A DNA stretch of 64,000 nucleotides, taken from contig SKIB01000027.1 of NCBI GenBank assembly GCA_007116635.1, positions 21,239 through 85,238 on the forward strand. Direction: 5' to 3'. Positions 44,841 through 54,552 of this stretch are shown here, piece by piece (within the stretch, counting starts at the first letter, position 1; the number at the start of each line of letters is the position of its first letter). Position numbers and translations under genes: made by a program. The stretch is from Saccharospirillaceae bacterium. GTDB lineage: Bacteria > Pseudomonadota > Gammaproteobacteria > Pseudomonadales > Natronospirillaceae. Below the pieces are notes generated by a model. The model saw only the letters and a list, made by a program, of their open reading frames with translations. It ran no database searches and was not told where the DNA came from.

Positions 44841-45470
44841 GTGGATAATACCGATCAGGAAACCGTTGAGCAGTTAAAAACCTGGTGGAAGCAATACGGC
44901 AGTCCAATTTTAGCCGGCCTGGTAATAGGTGGTTTGCTATTTGGCGGTTTTCGTTTTTATAACAACTCGGTTGAAGAAAAGAATCGCGCCGCCTCGGCCA
45001 GTTATGAGCAGTTGATGCTGTTGATCGAAGAGGGCGACAACGCCCAGGCGCGTCAGCAAATTGCATTGATCAATGATAACCACTCTGGCACCAGCTATGC
45101 AGGCTTTGCTCAGCTATTCTTAGCCAGTATTGAAGTGCAGGAAGCTAATTATCCTCAGGCTTTACAGGCTCTTGAGCAGGCTCATGCACTTCTGCGAACA
45201 GATACCTTGCGCGATCTTATTGACCTGCGTCGTGCACGTGTATTGCTTGAAATGGGTAATGAACGCCAAGCCTTGGCTCTTCTTGTTGCGGCAGAAGACT
45301 CCAGTCAAGCTGCACAAAAATTAGAGCTTCGTGGTGACATTCTTGCTTTGCAGGGTGACTTTCAGGGTGCTCGTGAAGCCTATCTGGCGGCATTGGAACC
45401 TACTGCTCTAATTGAGGGGCGGGTAGGACTATTAAATTTGAAACTGAATAACTTACCGGCGGATCAGTGA
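44841..45470 (+). CDS. yfgM: YfgM-type periplasmic TPR protein, SecYEG ancillary subunit
   Basis: YfgM is an inner-membrane protein with a periplasmic TPR domain that joins PpiD at the SecYEG translocon and helps outer-membrane protein delivery. The 209-residue product has a cytosolic N-terminus (DNTDQETVEQLKTWWKQYG), one membrane segment (about 22-42) and a helical repeat region (TSYAGFAQLFLASIEVQEAN; ALQALEQAHALLRTD; ALLVAAEDSSQAAQKLELRG). The start is a GTG at 44841 after AGGAGAAG. It overlaps bamB by 4 bp, in line with a shared role in outer-membrane biogenesis. Confidence 0.9.
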   Translation: MDNTDQETVEQLKTWWKQYGSPILAGLVIGGLLFGGFRFYNNSVEEKNRAASASYEQLMLLIEEGDNAQARQQIALINDNHSGTSYAGFAQLFLASIEVQEANYPQALQALEQAHALLRTDTLRDLIDLRRARVLLEMGNERQALALLVAAEDSSQAAQKLELRGDILALQGDFQGAREAYLAALEPTALIEGRVGLLNLKLNNLPADQ

Positions 45471-46627
45471 AAAAATCAACTCTTGCCCTAGTTTGTGCGA
45501 TCGCAATTAGTATTGTTGGCTGTGGGCGTGGCCCAGGCTTGGTGGTGGTTCCTGAGATTCCCACACAAATAAGCGGAGACTTGCAGCCACTTTGGTCCAT
45601 GCAAATGGGGCCAATCCAATTAGTCCAAAGCCAACAGGCATGGTCCCGTGACTTGCAGCCCGTAGCCCTTGATGGTCAGCGCCTAATGCTGGCTCATGGG
45701 CAAGAGATACTGTTGTTGGATTTGGATAATCCTAGACGGCCAGAGCAACTTTGGCGGATGGAAGTGGAAACTGGCTCTCTTGCTGCAGGAGCAAGTATTG
45801 CGGATGATGTTTTTGCTTATACAACCGATAAAGGTGCGCTAGAACTTAGGCAGCTTGATGACCAGCAGCTGCTTTGGCGTCAGCAATTGTCAGCAAGGGC
45901 CAATGCCAAGGTTGCCATCAATGGCCGTTATGTTATTAGTTATAATCAAGATGGTCTGGTACAAAGTTTTCGTCAAAGTGATGGTCAATTAGTTTGGCAG
46001 TACCAGACTCGAGTTCCGGACGTGACTCTTTTGGGCACAGCTAGGCCAGTCATTGCTGCAGACCAGGTGATCATTGCCACACCAGGTGGCCGGGTGATGT
46101 CCTTGGACTTGATTACAGGTCAGGTAAATTGGGAGTACCGCATTGCCGTTGCTTCAGGGCGTACAGGTTTTGATCGTTTGGTGGACGCGGATGCCAACCC
46201 AGTGGTCATGGGTGATTCAGTGTTCGTTTCAGCCCTGAATGGCCAGTTGGTGCAGATTGACCTTAACACAGGTCGAGTACGTGGCTCAGTTAATCTGGAT
46301 ACCCTAGTCTCGCCCTTGATTCTTGAAGATCGCTTAATTGTCATTAGCCCAGAAGGTAACATTCAGGGTCTAAGCCCCACTGGTGAGCCAATCTGGTCCA
46401 TTGACGATTGGCGTCTGCGTCGTTACACCGCGCCGCAACTTTGGGGTGATTATATTTTGGTCGCTGATGCCTTTGGTGCTATGCTATTGCTCGATCCTGA
46501 AGACGGCAGAGTGCACCATGCGCAACAAGTACATGGTATTGGTTATGTGCAACCACCCCTGGTTGTTGGTCAGGACGCATTTTTCCAATCGGCTTCAGGC
46601 CGTATTACTGCTCTGCGCTTAAGGTAA
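45467..46627 (+). CDS. bamB: Outer-membrane assembly lipoprotein BamB
   Basis: BamB is the beta-propeller lipoprotein of the BAM complex, which inserts beta-barrel proteins in the outer membrane. The 386-residue precursor has a lipobox IVGC after a short signal peptide. PQQ-like propeller repeats follow with the recurring Trp-Gly and Gly-x-Leu pattern (LLWRQQLSARANAKVAINGR; ITGQVNWEYRIAVASGRT; SPTGEPIWSIDDWRLRRYT). The start is the GTG at 45467 overlapping the yfgM stop. It is followed by der after three bases, as in most gammaproteobacteria. Confidence 0.95.
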   Translation: MKKSTLALVCAIAISIVGCGRGPGLVVVPEIPTQISGDLQPLWSMQMGPIQLVQSQQAWSRDLQPVALDGQRLMLAHGQEILLLDLDNPRRPEQLWRMEVETGSLAAGASIADDVFAYTTDKGALELRQLDDQQLLWRQQLSARANAKVAINGRYVISYNQDGLVQSFRQSDGQLVWQYQTRVPDVTLLGTARPVIAADQVIIATPGGRVMSLDLITGQVNWEYRIAVASGRTGFDRLVDADANPVVMGDSVFVSALNGQLVQIDLNTGRVRGSVNLDTLVSPLILEDRLIVISPEGNIQGLSPTGEPIWSIDDWRLRRYTAPQLWGDYILVADAFGAMLLLDPEDGRVHHAQQVHGIGYVQPPLVVGQDAFFQSASGRITALRLR

Positions 46628-46630
46628 CCA

Positions 46631-48055
46631 ATGATCCCTGTGATTGCTCTGGTGGGCCGCCCCAATGTGGGTAAGTCCACCCTCTTTAATCGTCTCACGC
46701 GTTCGCGTGATGCTCTGGTGGCTGATTTTTCTGGCTTAACCCGTGACCGTCAATACGGTCAGGGTAAGCTGGGTGACCGCCCCTATATGGTCATTGACAC
46801 CGGTGGTGTGACGGGTGAGGAACAAGGCCTGGACGCGGCCATGGCCAAACAGTCTTATCAGGCCATTAGTGAAGCCGACGCCATCGTGTTTATGGTGGAC
46901 GCCAAGTCTGGTATTGCTCTGGGCGATCGCCACTTGGCAGCGCTCTTGCGTCAGGCTGAAAAGCCAGTTTGGCTGGTGGTTAACAAAACCGACGGCCATG
47001 ACCCGGATGTGGTTTGCGGTGAGTTCTGGGAGCTGGGCTTAGGTCTGGATCCATTCCCTTTGGCTGCCAGTCACAACCGTGGCGTACGCTCCTTGTTAGA
47101 AACCATCCTAGACCGCGTTGAGCATGATAACCCTCTGTGGCAAGAAGAGCACGACCCCAAGCCAGACAGCATCCGCATGGCGGTGGTGGGGCGGCCTAAT
47201 GTGGGCAAGTCTACTTTAGTCAATCGCTTGCTGGGTGAAGATCGAGTGGTGGTCTTTGATCATCCCGGTACCACCATGGATTCGATCTACATTCCCTATG
47301 AGCGTGATGGTCAGCAGTACACTCTGATCGATACCGCTGGGGTGCGTAGGCGTAAAAATATCAAAGAAGCAGTGGAGAAGTTTTCCATTGTTAAAACCCT
47401 GAAAGCCATTGAAGATGCTCAGGTAGTGGTTATGGTATTGGATGCTCGCCAAAGCGTGGTCGAGCAGGATCTAAGCCTACTGGGCTTGATTCGTGACTCA
47501 GGCAAAGCCTTAGTAGTGGCGATCAATAAATGGGACGGCATGACTCAAGAACAAAAAGACGGGGTGCGCAAAGACCTAGAACGCCGCCTCGACTTCTTGG
47601 ATTATGCCGACATGCACTTCATTTCTGCTTTGCATGGCACCAATGTTGGTCACCTCTATAAGTCCGTAGGCATTGCCTGGGATTCAGCCTTTGCCAAGTG
47701 GCAGACTCGTTTCCTTACCGACATCCTGCAAGGTGCTGTGGCCAATCATGCACCGCCAATTCATCATGGGCGTCGCATCAAGTTGCGTTATGCGCACCAA
47801 GGCGGCTCTAATCCGCCCATTGTGGTGGTACACGGCAGTCAGACTGATCACTTACCTGGTAGCTATCAGCGTTATTTGGAAAATCTTTACCGTAAAGTTC
47901 TCAAGGTCAGGGGTACGCCTATTCGTTTTGAGTTTCGTAACAACGAAAATCCCTATGTGAATGACGAACCTAAGAAGTCGACCTTGAACCCGGTGCATAA
48001 GCGCAAACAAGCTCAGGAACGCCGCAAGGCCGCGAGGCCAAAGCGCGATTCTTGA
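46631..48055 (+). CDS. der: Ribosome-assembly GTPase Der (EngA)
   Basis: Der is an essential GTPase with two G domains that acts in 50S subunit assembly. The 474-residue protein shows [14 protein letters not shown] near residue 9 and [14 protein letters not shown] near residue 188. Both domains carry the other G motifs (DTGGV and NKTD; DTAGV and NKWD). The C-terminal KH-like domain ends in a basic tail ([17 protein letters not shown]). It closes the pilF-ispG-hisS-yfgM-bamB-der run. Confidence 0.97.
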   Translation: MIPVIALVGRPNVGKSTLFNRLTRSRDALVADFSGLTRDRQYGQGKLGDRPYMVIDTGGVTGEEQGLDAAMAKQSYQAISEADAIVFMVDAKSGIALGDRHLAALLRQAEKPVWLVVNKTDGHDPDVVCGEFWELGLGLDPFPLAASHNRGVRSLLETILDRVEHDNPLWQEEHDPKPDSIRMAVVGRPNVGKSTLVNRLLGEDRVVVFDHPGTTMDSIYIPYERDGQQYTLIDTAGVRRRKNIKEAVEKFSIVKTLKAIEDAQVVVMVLDARQSVVEQDLSLLGLIRDSGKALVVAINKWDGMTQEQKDGVRKDLERRLDFLDYADMHFISALHGTNVGHLYKSVGIAWDSAFAKWQTRFLTDILQGAVANHAPPIHHGRRIKLRYAHQGGSNPPIVVVHGSQTDHLPGSYQRYLENLYRKVLKVRGTPIRFEFRNNENPYVNDEPKKSTLNPVHKRKQAQERRKAARPKRDS

Positions 48056-48116
48056 GGCTTGATTGGCCGTTCTTGTCTTTCACTTGTTCGTTTTTTTGAT
48101 CTGGTCTCGAGGTGAT

Positions 48117-49070
48117 TTAAGCACTCCGAGTCCAGTCATAAGGCCGTTCCATCAAGGCCAGTAGGTGCTTTTCCACCGAGACGGAAAGGGCCTGCAGGTG
48201 ATAGCCCCCCTCCAACATCGACAGCAGTCGTCCACAGGCAAAGCGTTTGGCTTGCTCCACGATCTGCGCGGTCAGCCAATAATAGTGCTGCGAATGCCAG
48301 TTTTGGTGCGCTAGGGTTTCGGCCTCATGCGCATCAAAGCCTGCAGATATAAAGAAAAATTGCGGCCTATGGGCCTCAATGGCCGGTAGCCAGTGTTGCT
48401 GCCAGAGTTGTTCCATGGCGCTGAAGCTCTGGTCGGCCTGCCAGCAATGAAACAATTGCTTGCTGTGTGCCGGTTGTAACAAGCGTTCTGGGAACAAGCT
48501 CTGCTCAAAACTGTTGAGCAGCAATACCTGAGGCACTTTGTGGAAAATATCGGCTGTGCCATTGGCATGGTGTACATCAAAATCAATGATCGCAATGCGC
48601 TCGATGTCATACAGGTGGCGCAAGGTCTGGGCGGCGATGGCGATGTTATTGAACAAACAAAAGCCCATGCTCAGATTGGCTTCGGCATGATGCCCTGGCG
48701 GGCGTACCGCGCAAAAGGCGCGCTCGTAGGTGCCGGCCATGATGTCTTTGATCGCCATCACGCCAGAGCCAGCAGCTAATAGGGCAGCATCCCAACTGTG
48801 GCTGTCCATTACGGTATCGGAATCCAGAAAGCGGTGGCCCTGCTTGGGCTGGCTTTGTTCAATGCGCTCAATATGATCCGGGTGGTGCACACGGCGCAGG
48901 TCGTCCAAGCTGGCCTTGTCATTGACCTGTTCCATCAGCAGCTGGCGATCCAAGCCTAGATTGCTCAGGTGGCGGCGAATGGCCTGCAAACGGCTTGGGT
49001 GTTCTGGGTGCTCAAGCCCTGCTAGGTGCAATTCGCAATCAGGATGATAGATAAAGGCGGTGCGAACCAT
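48117..49070 (-). CDS. Histone deacetylase-family zinc deacylase
   Basis: The 317-residue protein belongs to the arginase/deacetylase fold used by acetoin-utilisation AcuC, polyamine and lysine deacetylases. Active-site residues are present: the charge-relay His pair in RPPGHHAEA, the zinc ligands in IIDFDVHHANGT and SAGFDAHEAE, and the Tyr in MLEGGYHLQ. Family start features (HPDCELHLAGLEHPEHPSRL) are typical. It is divergent from a Pat-type lysine acetyltransferase, 65 bp away, so the two probably act on the same pool of acetylated proteins, one adding and one removing. A polyamine or other small-molecule substrate is also possible. Confidence 0.85.
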   Translation of the reverse strand: MVRTAFIYHPDCELHLAGLEHPEHPSRLQAIRRHLSNLGLDRQLLMEQVNDKASLDDLRRVHHPDHIERIEQSQPKQGHRFLDSDTVMDSHSWDAALLAAGSGVMAIKDIMAGTYERAFCAVRPPGHHAEANLSMGFCLFNNIAIAAQTLRHLYDIERIAIIDFDVHHANGTADIFHKVPQVLLLNSFEQSLFPERLLQPAHSKQLFHCWQADQSFSAMEQLWQQHWLPAIEAHRPQFFFISAGFDAHEAETLAHQNWHSQHYYWLTAQIVEQAKRFACGRLLSMLEGGYHLQALSVSVEKHLLALMERPYDWTRSA

Positions 49071-49135
49071 TACACTGCTACCATAGTTATTTCTGTCATT
49101 GTTGTTATAGCGGCTCAGGCTTAGGGTTACTCATC

Positions 49136-51805
49136 ATGGCGCAATTAGATGCATTTTTCCAGCCTCAATCCATCGCCATCATTGGCGCCAGTGAAAGTGA
49201 AGACAGCATGGGCGGCTTGGTCATGCAAAATTTGCTACAAGCAGGCTTTAAGGGCGAGCTTTTTGCCGTCAATCGCAAAGACTATCAGCAAGTCTATGGT
49301 AAACCCGTTTATAAAAGCATCAAACTTCTGGCCGAGCCAGTGGATTTGGCGGTCATCTGCATTCCGACCAATGGCATTTTGCGGGCCCTGAAAGAGATCG
49401 CCGATCATGGCTGCCGAGCGGCCATGATTCTTACCGGCGGTGCCTCAAGGCGGTTGTCCGAGGGCGCGCTCTTTGTCGAAAAGCTTAATCAATACGCCAC
49501 CAGTCTCGGCATCCGCTTATTAGGGCCAAACTGCATGGGCATCATGGTGCCACCGGCTGGCCTGAATGCTAGCTTTGCCCATGTACAGCCGCTCTCTGGT
49601 CGCCTGGCCTTTGTCGGTCAGTCGGTGTCCATTGGCTCCAGTTTGCTCGATTGGGCCACCAGTCAGGGGGTGGGCTTTTCGCACTTTGTTACCGTGGGCG
49701 AGCGCGCCGACATCAATGCCAGCGATGTGATTGATTATCTGGCCCGGGATCGTCGGGTCAATGCTCTGCTGCTGCACATTGAAAGCATTCGCAACGCCCG
49801 ACGCTTCATGACCGTGCTGCGCGCCGCCTCTCGTACCCGCAAGGTACTGGCAATCAAAACCGCCAGTAACGAGGTTGCCCCAGCGGGCCTGCCTAATCGT
49901 CAGGGCCTGGATAAAGCCTTTTTTGAACGCGCAGGTGTGCTGCTGGTCGACAGCTTTGATGGTCTGTTCAGTGGCGTGGAAACCCTGATGCGAGCCAAGC
50001 CGCTCTATGGTCATACCCTGGCCATTGTCAGTAATGGCTTGGGGCCGGCCAAGTTGGCCGAACAATGGCTAAAGCAAAACGGCGGCCAATTAGCGGATTT
50101 AGGCGAGTTGCAGCAAGAGTTGGGTGACACCCTGTGGTACAGCGACGAAACTCAGGGCAACCCGCTGATTCTACAAGCCAATGCCAGCAGTCAGGAGATT
50201 TTGAGTATCCTTAAGAGGCTGGATAAAATGCAAAACCTAGGAGGTATCCTTTGGGTGCATACACCCAATAAGCGTTCGCCCTCGGATAGCCTGGCCGCTG
50301 CGCTAGCACCTGGCGTTAAGCGTTTGTATCACAGCGTGCTGGGCTGCTGGTTGGGTGGTGAAGCCGCAAGCCATGCCAGACAGAGCTTCCAACAGCAAGG
50401 CTTATTGGCCTACAGCTCCCCCAATGATGCGGTCGATGCCTGGTTAACCATGGCACAGCACGACTCCAACCAACAACTGCTGCGGCAAACCCCCAGCACC
50501 ATGGAACTTGGGGTGCAGGCTGAGCGTGAAACGGTTAAACACCTGCTTAAGGGGGCACAGCGTGAAGAGCGGGATTATCTGACTTGGCTGGAAGCCAGGC
50601 GTGTATTGCAGTGCTATGGTTTGCAGCCGGTATCCAGCCAGTTTTTTGCTGATGCTGCCAGTTTGTTGGAAGCCATTCCCAGTTTGCAATACCCGGTGGC
50701 GCTGCGCCTGGTGCACACCCAGGCCTGCATTCCTTTTAGCTATGCTCATGACCCCATCAAGCGCTGGCGTGCGGTGGCCATTGAAATCAAGACCGCTAGC
50801 CAGTTAATGGACGCTTACAGCCGCTTGAATAGCGAACGCGAGCAGCGTTACCCTAAAAGCAGCACTCTGGGCTATGTGATTCAGCCCATGGTGCGGCGTT
50901 TGGATTCCTTGCAATTCAGCATGGGTGTTACTAGGGACCCGGTCTATGGCCCCTTGATCATCTTTGGCGAAGGCGGGGCAGCGGCCGACATCATGGCCGA
51001 TCGACGCTTTGCCTTTCCGCCACTCAACAGTCGCTTGGCCGAGCAGTTGGTGGAGTCCAGCCATGTTTGGGAGTTGCTGTGTGAGCGCTCACTTCAGCCC
51101 GAGCAAGACAAAGAGCGATTGATTCATGCGCTCATGACCCTGTCGCAGTTGGTACTGGATCAACCCAGAATTGCAGGGGTGGAGATCAACTGCTTGCTGC
51201 AAGCCAAAGAGGGCTTGCTGGTATTGGGCGCGGCCATTAGCCTAGGCGAGGAGATGTTACCCGTGGTCAGCCCATACCCGCAGCAGCTGTCCGAGGGCCT
51301 GCAGTTGGGTGAGCAGTTTTTGCTGCTGCGCGCCATTCGTGCCGAAGACGAGCCCATGCTGGAGCGCTTTTTCCTTAGCATGAGCGAGGAGGAATTGCGC
51401 TTCCGCTTCTTTGGCTCGCGGTTGCGTTTTCGTCATCAGGAACTGGCGGCCATGTGTCAGATCGATTACGAACGCGAGATGGCCTTTGTTGCTGTTACTC
51501 AAGAGCAAAGGCTGGTGGCCGAAGTGCGTACTCACTACGACCTGCTGGTTAATCAGCTTGAGTTTTCCATCATGGTGGCCAAGGAGTATCAGGGCACGGG
51601 TTTGGCCATGGCCATGATGCAAAAAATCATTCGCTACGGTAAAGGCCTAGGCGTACAAGCCGTGGTGGCCGAAGTCATGACCGGCAATCAGCCCATGCTG
51701 GCGCTGGCGCGTAAACTGGGCTTTAGTGTGCACAATGAAGAAGACATGGTGCGCTTGCATTTACAGATGGCTACTGACACCTCAGCGGCAGAGGGGCAGG
51801 CATGA
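49136..51805 (+). CDS. Pat/PatZ-type protein lysine acetyltransferase (acyl-CoA synthetase-like plus GNAT)
   Basis: The 889-residue protein joins an NDP-forming acyl-CoA synthetase-like part (about residues 1-700) to a C-terminal GNAT domain (about 720-880). The first part shows ASESEDSMGGLVMQNLLQAG, GPNCMGIMVPPAG and a CoA-binding fold, and later an ATP-grasp region (EGGAAADIMADRRFAFPPL). The GNAT domain shows LRAIRAEDEPMLERFF and the acetyl-CoA loop EYQGTGLAMAMM. Size and layout match E. coli PatZ (886 residues), which acetylates and inactivates acetyl-CoA synthetase among others. The gene is followed by nudC with a 4-bp overlap and is divergent from a deacetylase. Confidence 0.88.
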   Translation: MAQLDAFFQPQSIAIIGASESEDSMGGLVMQNLLQAGFKGELFAVNRKDYQQVYGKPVYKSIKLLAEPVDLAVICIPTNGILRALKEIADHGCRAAMILTGGASRRLSEGALFVEKLNQYATSLGIRLLGPNCMGIMVPPAGLNASFAHVQPLSGRLAFVGQSVSIGSSLLDWATSQGVGFSHFVTVGERADINASDVIDYLARDRRVNALLLHIESIRNARRFMTVLRAASRTRKVLAIKTASNEVAPAGLPNRQGLDKAFFERAGVLLVDSFDGLFSGVETLMRAKPLYGHTLAIVSNGLGPAKLAEQWLKQNGGQLADLGELQQELGDTLWYSDETQGNPLILQANASSQEILSILKRLDKMQNLGGILWVHTPNKRSPSDSLAAALAPGVKRLYHSVLGCWLGGEAASHARQSFQQQGLLAYSSPNDAVDAWLTMAQHDSNQQLLRQTPSTMELGVQAERETVKHLLKGAQREERDYLTWLEARRVLQCYGLQPVSSQFFADAASLLEAIPSLQYPVALRLVHTQACIPFSYAHDPIKRWRAVAIEIKTASQLMDAYSRLNSEREQRYPKSSTLGYVIQPMVRRLDSLQFSMGVTRDPVYGPLIIFGEGGAAADIMADRRFAFPPLNSRLAEQLVESSHVWELLCERSLQPEQDKERLIHALMTLSQLVLDQPRIAGVEINCLLQAKEGLLVLGAAISLGEEMLPVVSPYPQQLSEGLQLGEQFLLLRAIRAEDEPMLERFFLSMSEEELRFRFFGSRLRFRHQELAAMCQIDYEREMAFVAVTQEQRLVAEVRTHYDLLVNQLEFSIMVAKEYQGTGLAMAMMQKIIRYGKGLGVQAVVAEVMTGNQPMLALARKLGFSVHNEEDMVRLHLQMATDTSAAEGQA

Positions 51806-52581
51806 AGCAGTGGATCGCCTTTTACCAGCAGCACTTGCTGGTGCTACAGGGCTCATTTTTATTGCCAAGCGGTGCCTTGCCCAAGCCCGATTTTTGCTTG
51901 GCCTTGCAGCCGCAAGCCAGCATCGAGCTGGCGGTCTTTAGCCAACTGCCTGAGCTGCCGGGCTTACAGCTCTGGACCGACAAAGAAGTCCGTACCCTAA
52001 GCACTGAAGATCTAATGCTCTATGGTCGCGCCCGCACACTCTATGCCTGGTATCAGCAGCATCGTTTTTGTGGCTATTGTGGTCATCCTACCGAACCCAT
52101 GATTCGCGGTGCAGAAATCTATGCCCATTGCCCCAATTGTCAGGCGCGGCATTACCCCAGGGTCAACCCCTGCATCATTACCGTGGTGACCCGGGGTGAG
52201 GATTTACTTCTGGCGCAGGGTAAGCGTCATCGTACTGGGCTCTATGCTGCCATTGCCGGTTTTGTTGATGCCGGTGAGTCGGCTGAGCAAGCCTTGGTGC
52301 GTGAGGTGCAGGAAGAGGTAGGGCTAGAGGTTTACGATCAGCAATACCTTGGCAGTGAAAGTTGGCCCTTTCCCCAGCAATTGATGCTGGCCTACCAGTG
52401 CCAATGTTTGCCTGGTGAGCTGCGTTTGCAAGCCAGTGAAATTCTTGATGCTCGTTGGTTTCATTATCAAAACCTACCGGATATCCCGCCAGTGCAAACC
52501 ATTGCCGGCCGTATGATACGCTACATAGCAAAAACCATGCAGGAAGCAAAAACCATGCAGGTTGCGCCGAAAACTCATTAA
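51802..52581 (+). CDS. nudC: NAD(H) pyrophosphatase / RNA de-NADding hydrolase NudC
   Basis: NudC splits NADH to NMNH and AMP and removes NAD caps from RNA. The 259-residue protein has an N-terminal domain and a four-Cys zinc ribbon (FCGYCGHPT; HCPNCQARH). The Nudix box reads GFVDAGESAEQALVREVQEEVG, with the family's SQPWPFPQ-like motif as SESWPFPQQLM just after. It overlaps the acetyltransferase gene by 4 bp, a link between acetyl-lysine and NAD metabolism. The last codons contain a small tandem duplication (AKTMQE-AKTMQV) that extends the C-terminus slightly. Confidence 0.93.
   Translation: MKQWIAFYQQHLLVLQGSFLLPSGALPKPDFCLALQPQASIELAVFSQLPELPGLQLWTDKEVRTLSTEDLMLYGRARTLYAWYQQHRFCGYCGHPTEPMIRGAEIYAHCPNCQARHYPRVNPCIITVVTRGEDLLLAQGKRHRTGLYAAIAGFVDAGESAEQALVREVQEEVGLEVYDQQYLGSESWPFPQQLMLAYQCQCLPGELRLQASEILDARWFHYQNLPDIPPVQTIAGRMIRYIAKTMQEAKTMQVAPKTH
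52527..52562 (+). repeat. 18-bp tandem duplication in the 3' end of nudC
   Basis: Two 18-base units (52527-52544 and 52545-52562) differ at one position and keep frame, coding AKTMQE then AKTMQV. It looks like a recent replication-slippage event in a tolerant C-terminal tail. Confidence 0.7.
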
Positions 52582-52695
52582 TTATTGATCCATGTCAGAT
52601 TCAAGGCTGTTGACGCTCTGCTGTTTGGGCTTGTCATTGCACATTGCTTGCATACTGGTCTATGCCTAATACAAAGACCATTCTGGGGTAGGCAG

Positions 52696-54297
52696 ATGAC
52701 CGTCAAACTAAGATTAATCATGGTAACAGGCTTGCTTTCGGCCTTGCTGGTGCTGATCGGCTATCTGGGTGTTTCCGGTATGCAGCAGGTAGATAAGCAA
52801 TTAGAAGAGGTATACAGGGATCGGCTATTGCCCTCTCATTTACTGGCTGACATTGAGTATATGATGCAGCGTAACATCATCGAACTTCAGTTGGCCAGCA
52901 TGCATGACCCGCGCATGGAAGAGCATGTGCTGCATGATCACCCCATTGAATTGCATACCGATAGGGTGCGCAGCAACACCCAAGAAATCACCAAACTTTG
53001 GCAGCAATTTGCCGAGCGCGAGCTCAGTGGCCAAGAACTGGTGTTGGCCCAAGATTTTGATCGTTTGCGAACAGCCTTTGTGCAGAACGGATTGTTGCCA
53101 GCCATTGATTATTATGAGCGCGCTCAGTATCGCGCAGGCAACATTCACATGGTGCAAACCACCAATCCAGCCTTTTTACGTGCCTTTGCTGCGGCCTCAG
53201 AATTGATGGATTTTCAGGCCGAAGCGGCAGAACAGGAGTATTTACAGGCCTTGGCAAATTATCAGCGCACCAGGGCCATAGTCATCAGTGCCATCGTTCT
53301 TGGTGTGCTGGCAGCCTTGATTTTGGGTTGGTTTTTGATCAAAGCCATTGTGGGTCCCTTAAATCAGGTGGTGCTTTGCTTTAAAGAGATATCGGCTGGT
53401 AATCTGACAAATGACATCCAAGTGAGCAATAAAGATGAAATAGGCCTGGTGGTCGAAGCCTTGGAAGCCATGCAAAATCGTCTGCGGGAACTGGTGTTCG
53501 GCATTAAGGAATCCATTGCCAGTATTGAGGTGTCGGCTAATGAGATTGCTGTTGGTAATACCGATCTGTCCGCTCGTACCGAAGAGCAGGCCGCCAGTCT
53601 GGAAGAAACCGCCTCAAGCATGGAGCAGCTCACCTCTACCGTGAAGCAAAATGCCACCAGTGCGCGTGAAGCCAGTGAACTGAGCGCCAAGGCGGCAGAA
53701 GTAGCTCGTACCGGTGGCAGCTCGGTGCAGATGGCGGTGGATAAAATGCAAGAATTAATGAACAGTGCCAAGCAGATGACTGAAATCATCAGTGTGATTG
53801 ATGGCATTGCCTTCCAAACCAACATTCTGGCCCTCAATGCCGCCGTTGAGGCAGCCAGAGCAGGTGAGCAGGGTCGCGGCTTTGCCGTGGTGGCCAGTGA
53901 GGTTCGCTCCTTAGCTCAGCGCTCGGCCACGGCAGCCAAAGAAATCCAAAACCTAATCAAAACCGACGCTGAGATTGCCCAAAGTGCCAGTCAGGTGGTT
54001 AAGGAGTCTGGGAGCTACATGCAGGAAATCGTCAGCTCAGTGGAGCAGGTGGCTGGAATCATGAATGACATTGCTGCGGCCTCTTCTGAGCAGAGTCAGG
54101 GCATTGATCAGGTCAATCAAGCCATCACGCAGATGGATGATGTAACCCAGCAGAACGCGGCTCTGGTAGAAGAAGCGGCCGCCTCTGCGGAATCTATGAG
54201 CGATCAGGCCAAGAGCTTAAGTGAAATGGTGGCCATATTCCGTTTAACCAAGGAGCCAAGGCCTAAGGCCGCGGTTAAGCAATTGACTCCCAAGTAA
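52696..54297 (+). CDS. Methyl-accepting chemotaxis protein, Tar/Tsr-like layout
   Basis: The 533-residue receptor has a first membrane helix (about 8-28), a periplasmic four-helix-type domain (about 30-195), a second membrane helix (about 198-222), HAMP (about 223-275) and a long cytoplasmic signalling region. The kinase-contact tip reads [43 protein letters not shown]. Methylation helices flank it ([40 protein letters not shown]). There is no C-terminal pentapeptide for CheR tethering. The ATG at 52696 starts the first membrane helix properly; the longer frame from 52585 is less likely. The ligand is unknown. A strong terminator follows. Confidence 0.93.
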   Translation: MTVKLRLIMVTGLLSALLVLIGYLGVSGMQQVDKQLEEVYRDRLLPSHLLADIEYMMQRNIIELQLASMHDPRMEEHVLHDHPIELHTDRVRSNTQEITKLWQQFAERELSGQELVLAQDFDRLRTAFVQNGLLPAIDYYERAQYRAGNIHMVQTTNPAFLRAFAAASELMDFQAEAAEQEYLQALANYQRTRAIVISAIVLGVLAALILGWFLIKAIVGPLNQVVLCFKEISAGNLTNDIQVSNKDEIGLVVEALEAMQNRLRELVFGIKESIASIEVSANEIAVGNTDLSARTEEQAASLEETASSMEQLTSTVKQNATSAREASELSAKAAEVARTGGSSVQMAVDKMQELMNSAKQMTEIISVIDGIAFQTNILALNAAVEAARAGEQGRGFAVVASEVRSLAQRSATAAKEIQNLIKTDAEIAQSASQVVKESGSYMQEIVSSVEQVAGIMNDIAAASSEQSQGIDQVNQAITQMDDVTQQNAALVEEAAASAESMSDQAKSLSEMVAIFRLTKEPRPKAAVKQLTPK

Positions 54298-54364
54298 ACA
54301 GCTGTACAAGAATTGTCTGATGTCAGCAAATCAGCACTGGGAAGGGTTTTCTGCCTTGTGAACA

Positions 54365-54415
54365 GCAAAGTTCGTTAGCGAGCGTCAGCAAATGAACGAA
54401 CTTTGCAATTTTTTT
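54365..54415 (+). terminator. Intrinsic terminator after the chemotaxis receptor gene
   Basis: GCAAAGTTCGTT (54365-54376) and AACGAACTTTGC (54395-54406) form a perfect 12-bp stem with an 18-base loop, followed by AA and seven T (54409-54415). It lies 68 bases past the receptor stop. Confidence 0.85.
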
Positions 54416-54450
54416 GTGAAGATTGCATTTTTATTACAGGGGGCCGCCTG

Positions 54451-54456
54451 TATAAT
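54451..54456 (+). promoter_or_regulatory. -10 box of the Na/Pi symporter gene
   Basis: A perfect TATAAT lies 97 bases before the symporter ATG, after the upstream terminator. The -35 region at 17 bases is only TTTTTA, so an activator may be needed. The rest of the 255-bp gap holds the terminator and an AT-rich leader. Confidence 0.45.
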
Positions 54457-54552
54457 CCCGCCTTCGTTTCGTCATGCAGAAGATATGATCCGTTGATCAG
54501 CAGCTCATAAGGCCTTGCTGGCAATCCTGATCCACTATTGAAGGCTTTAGTT

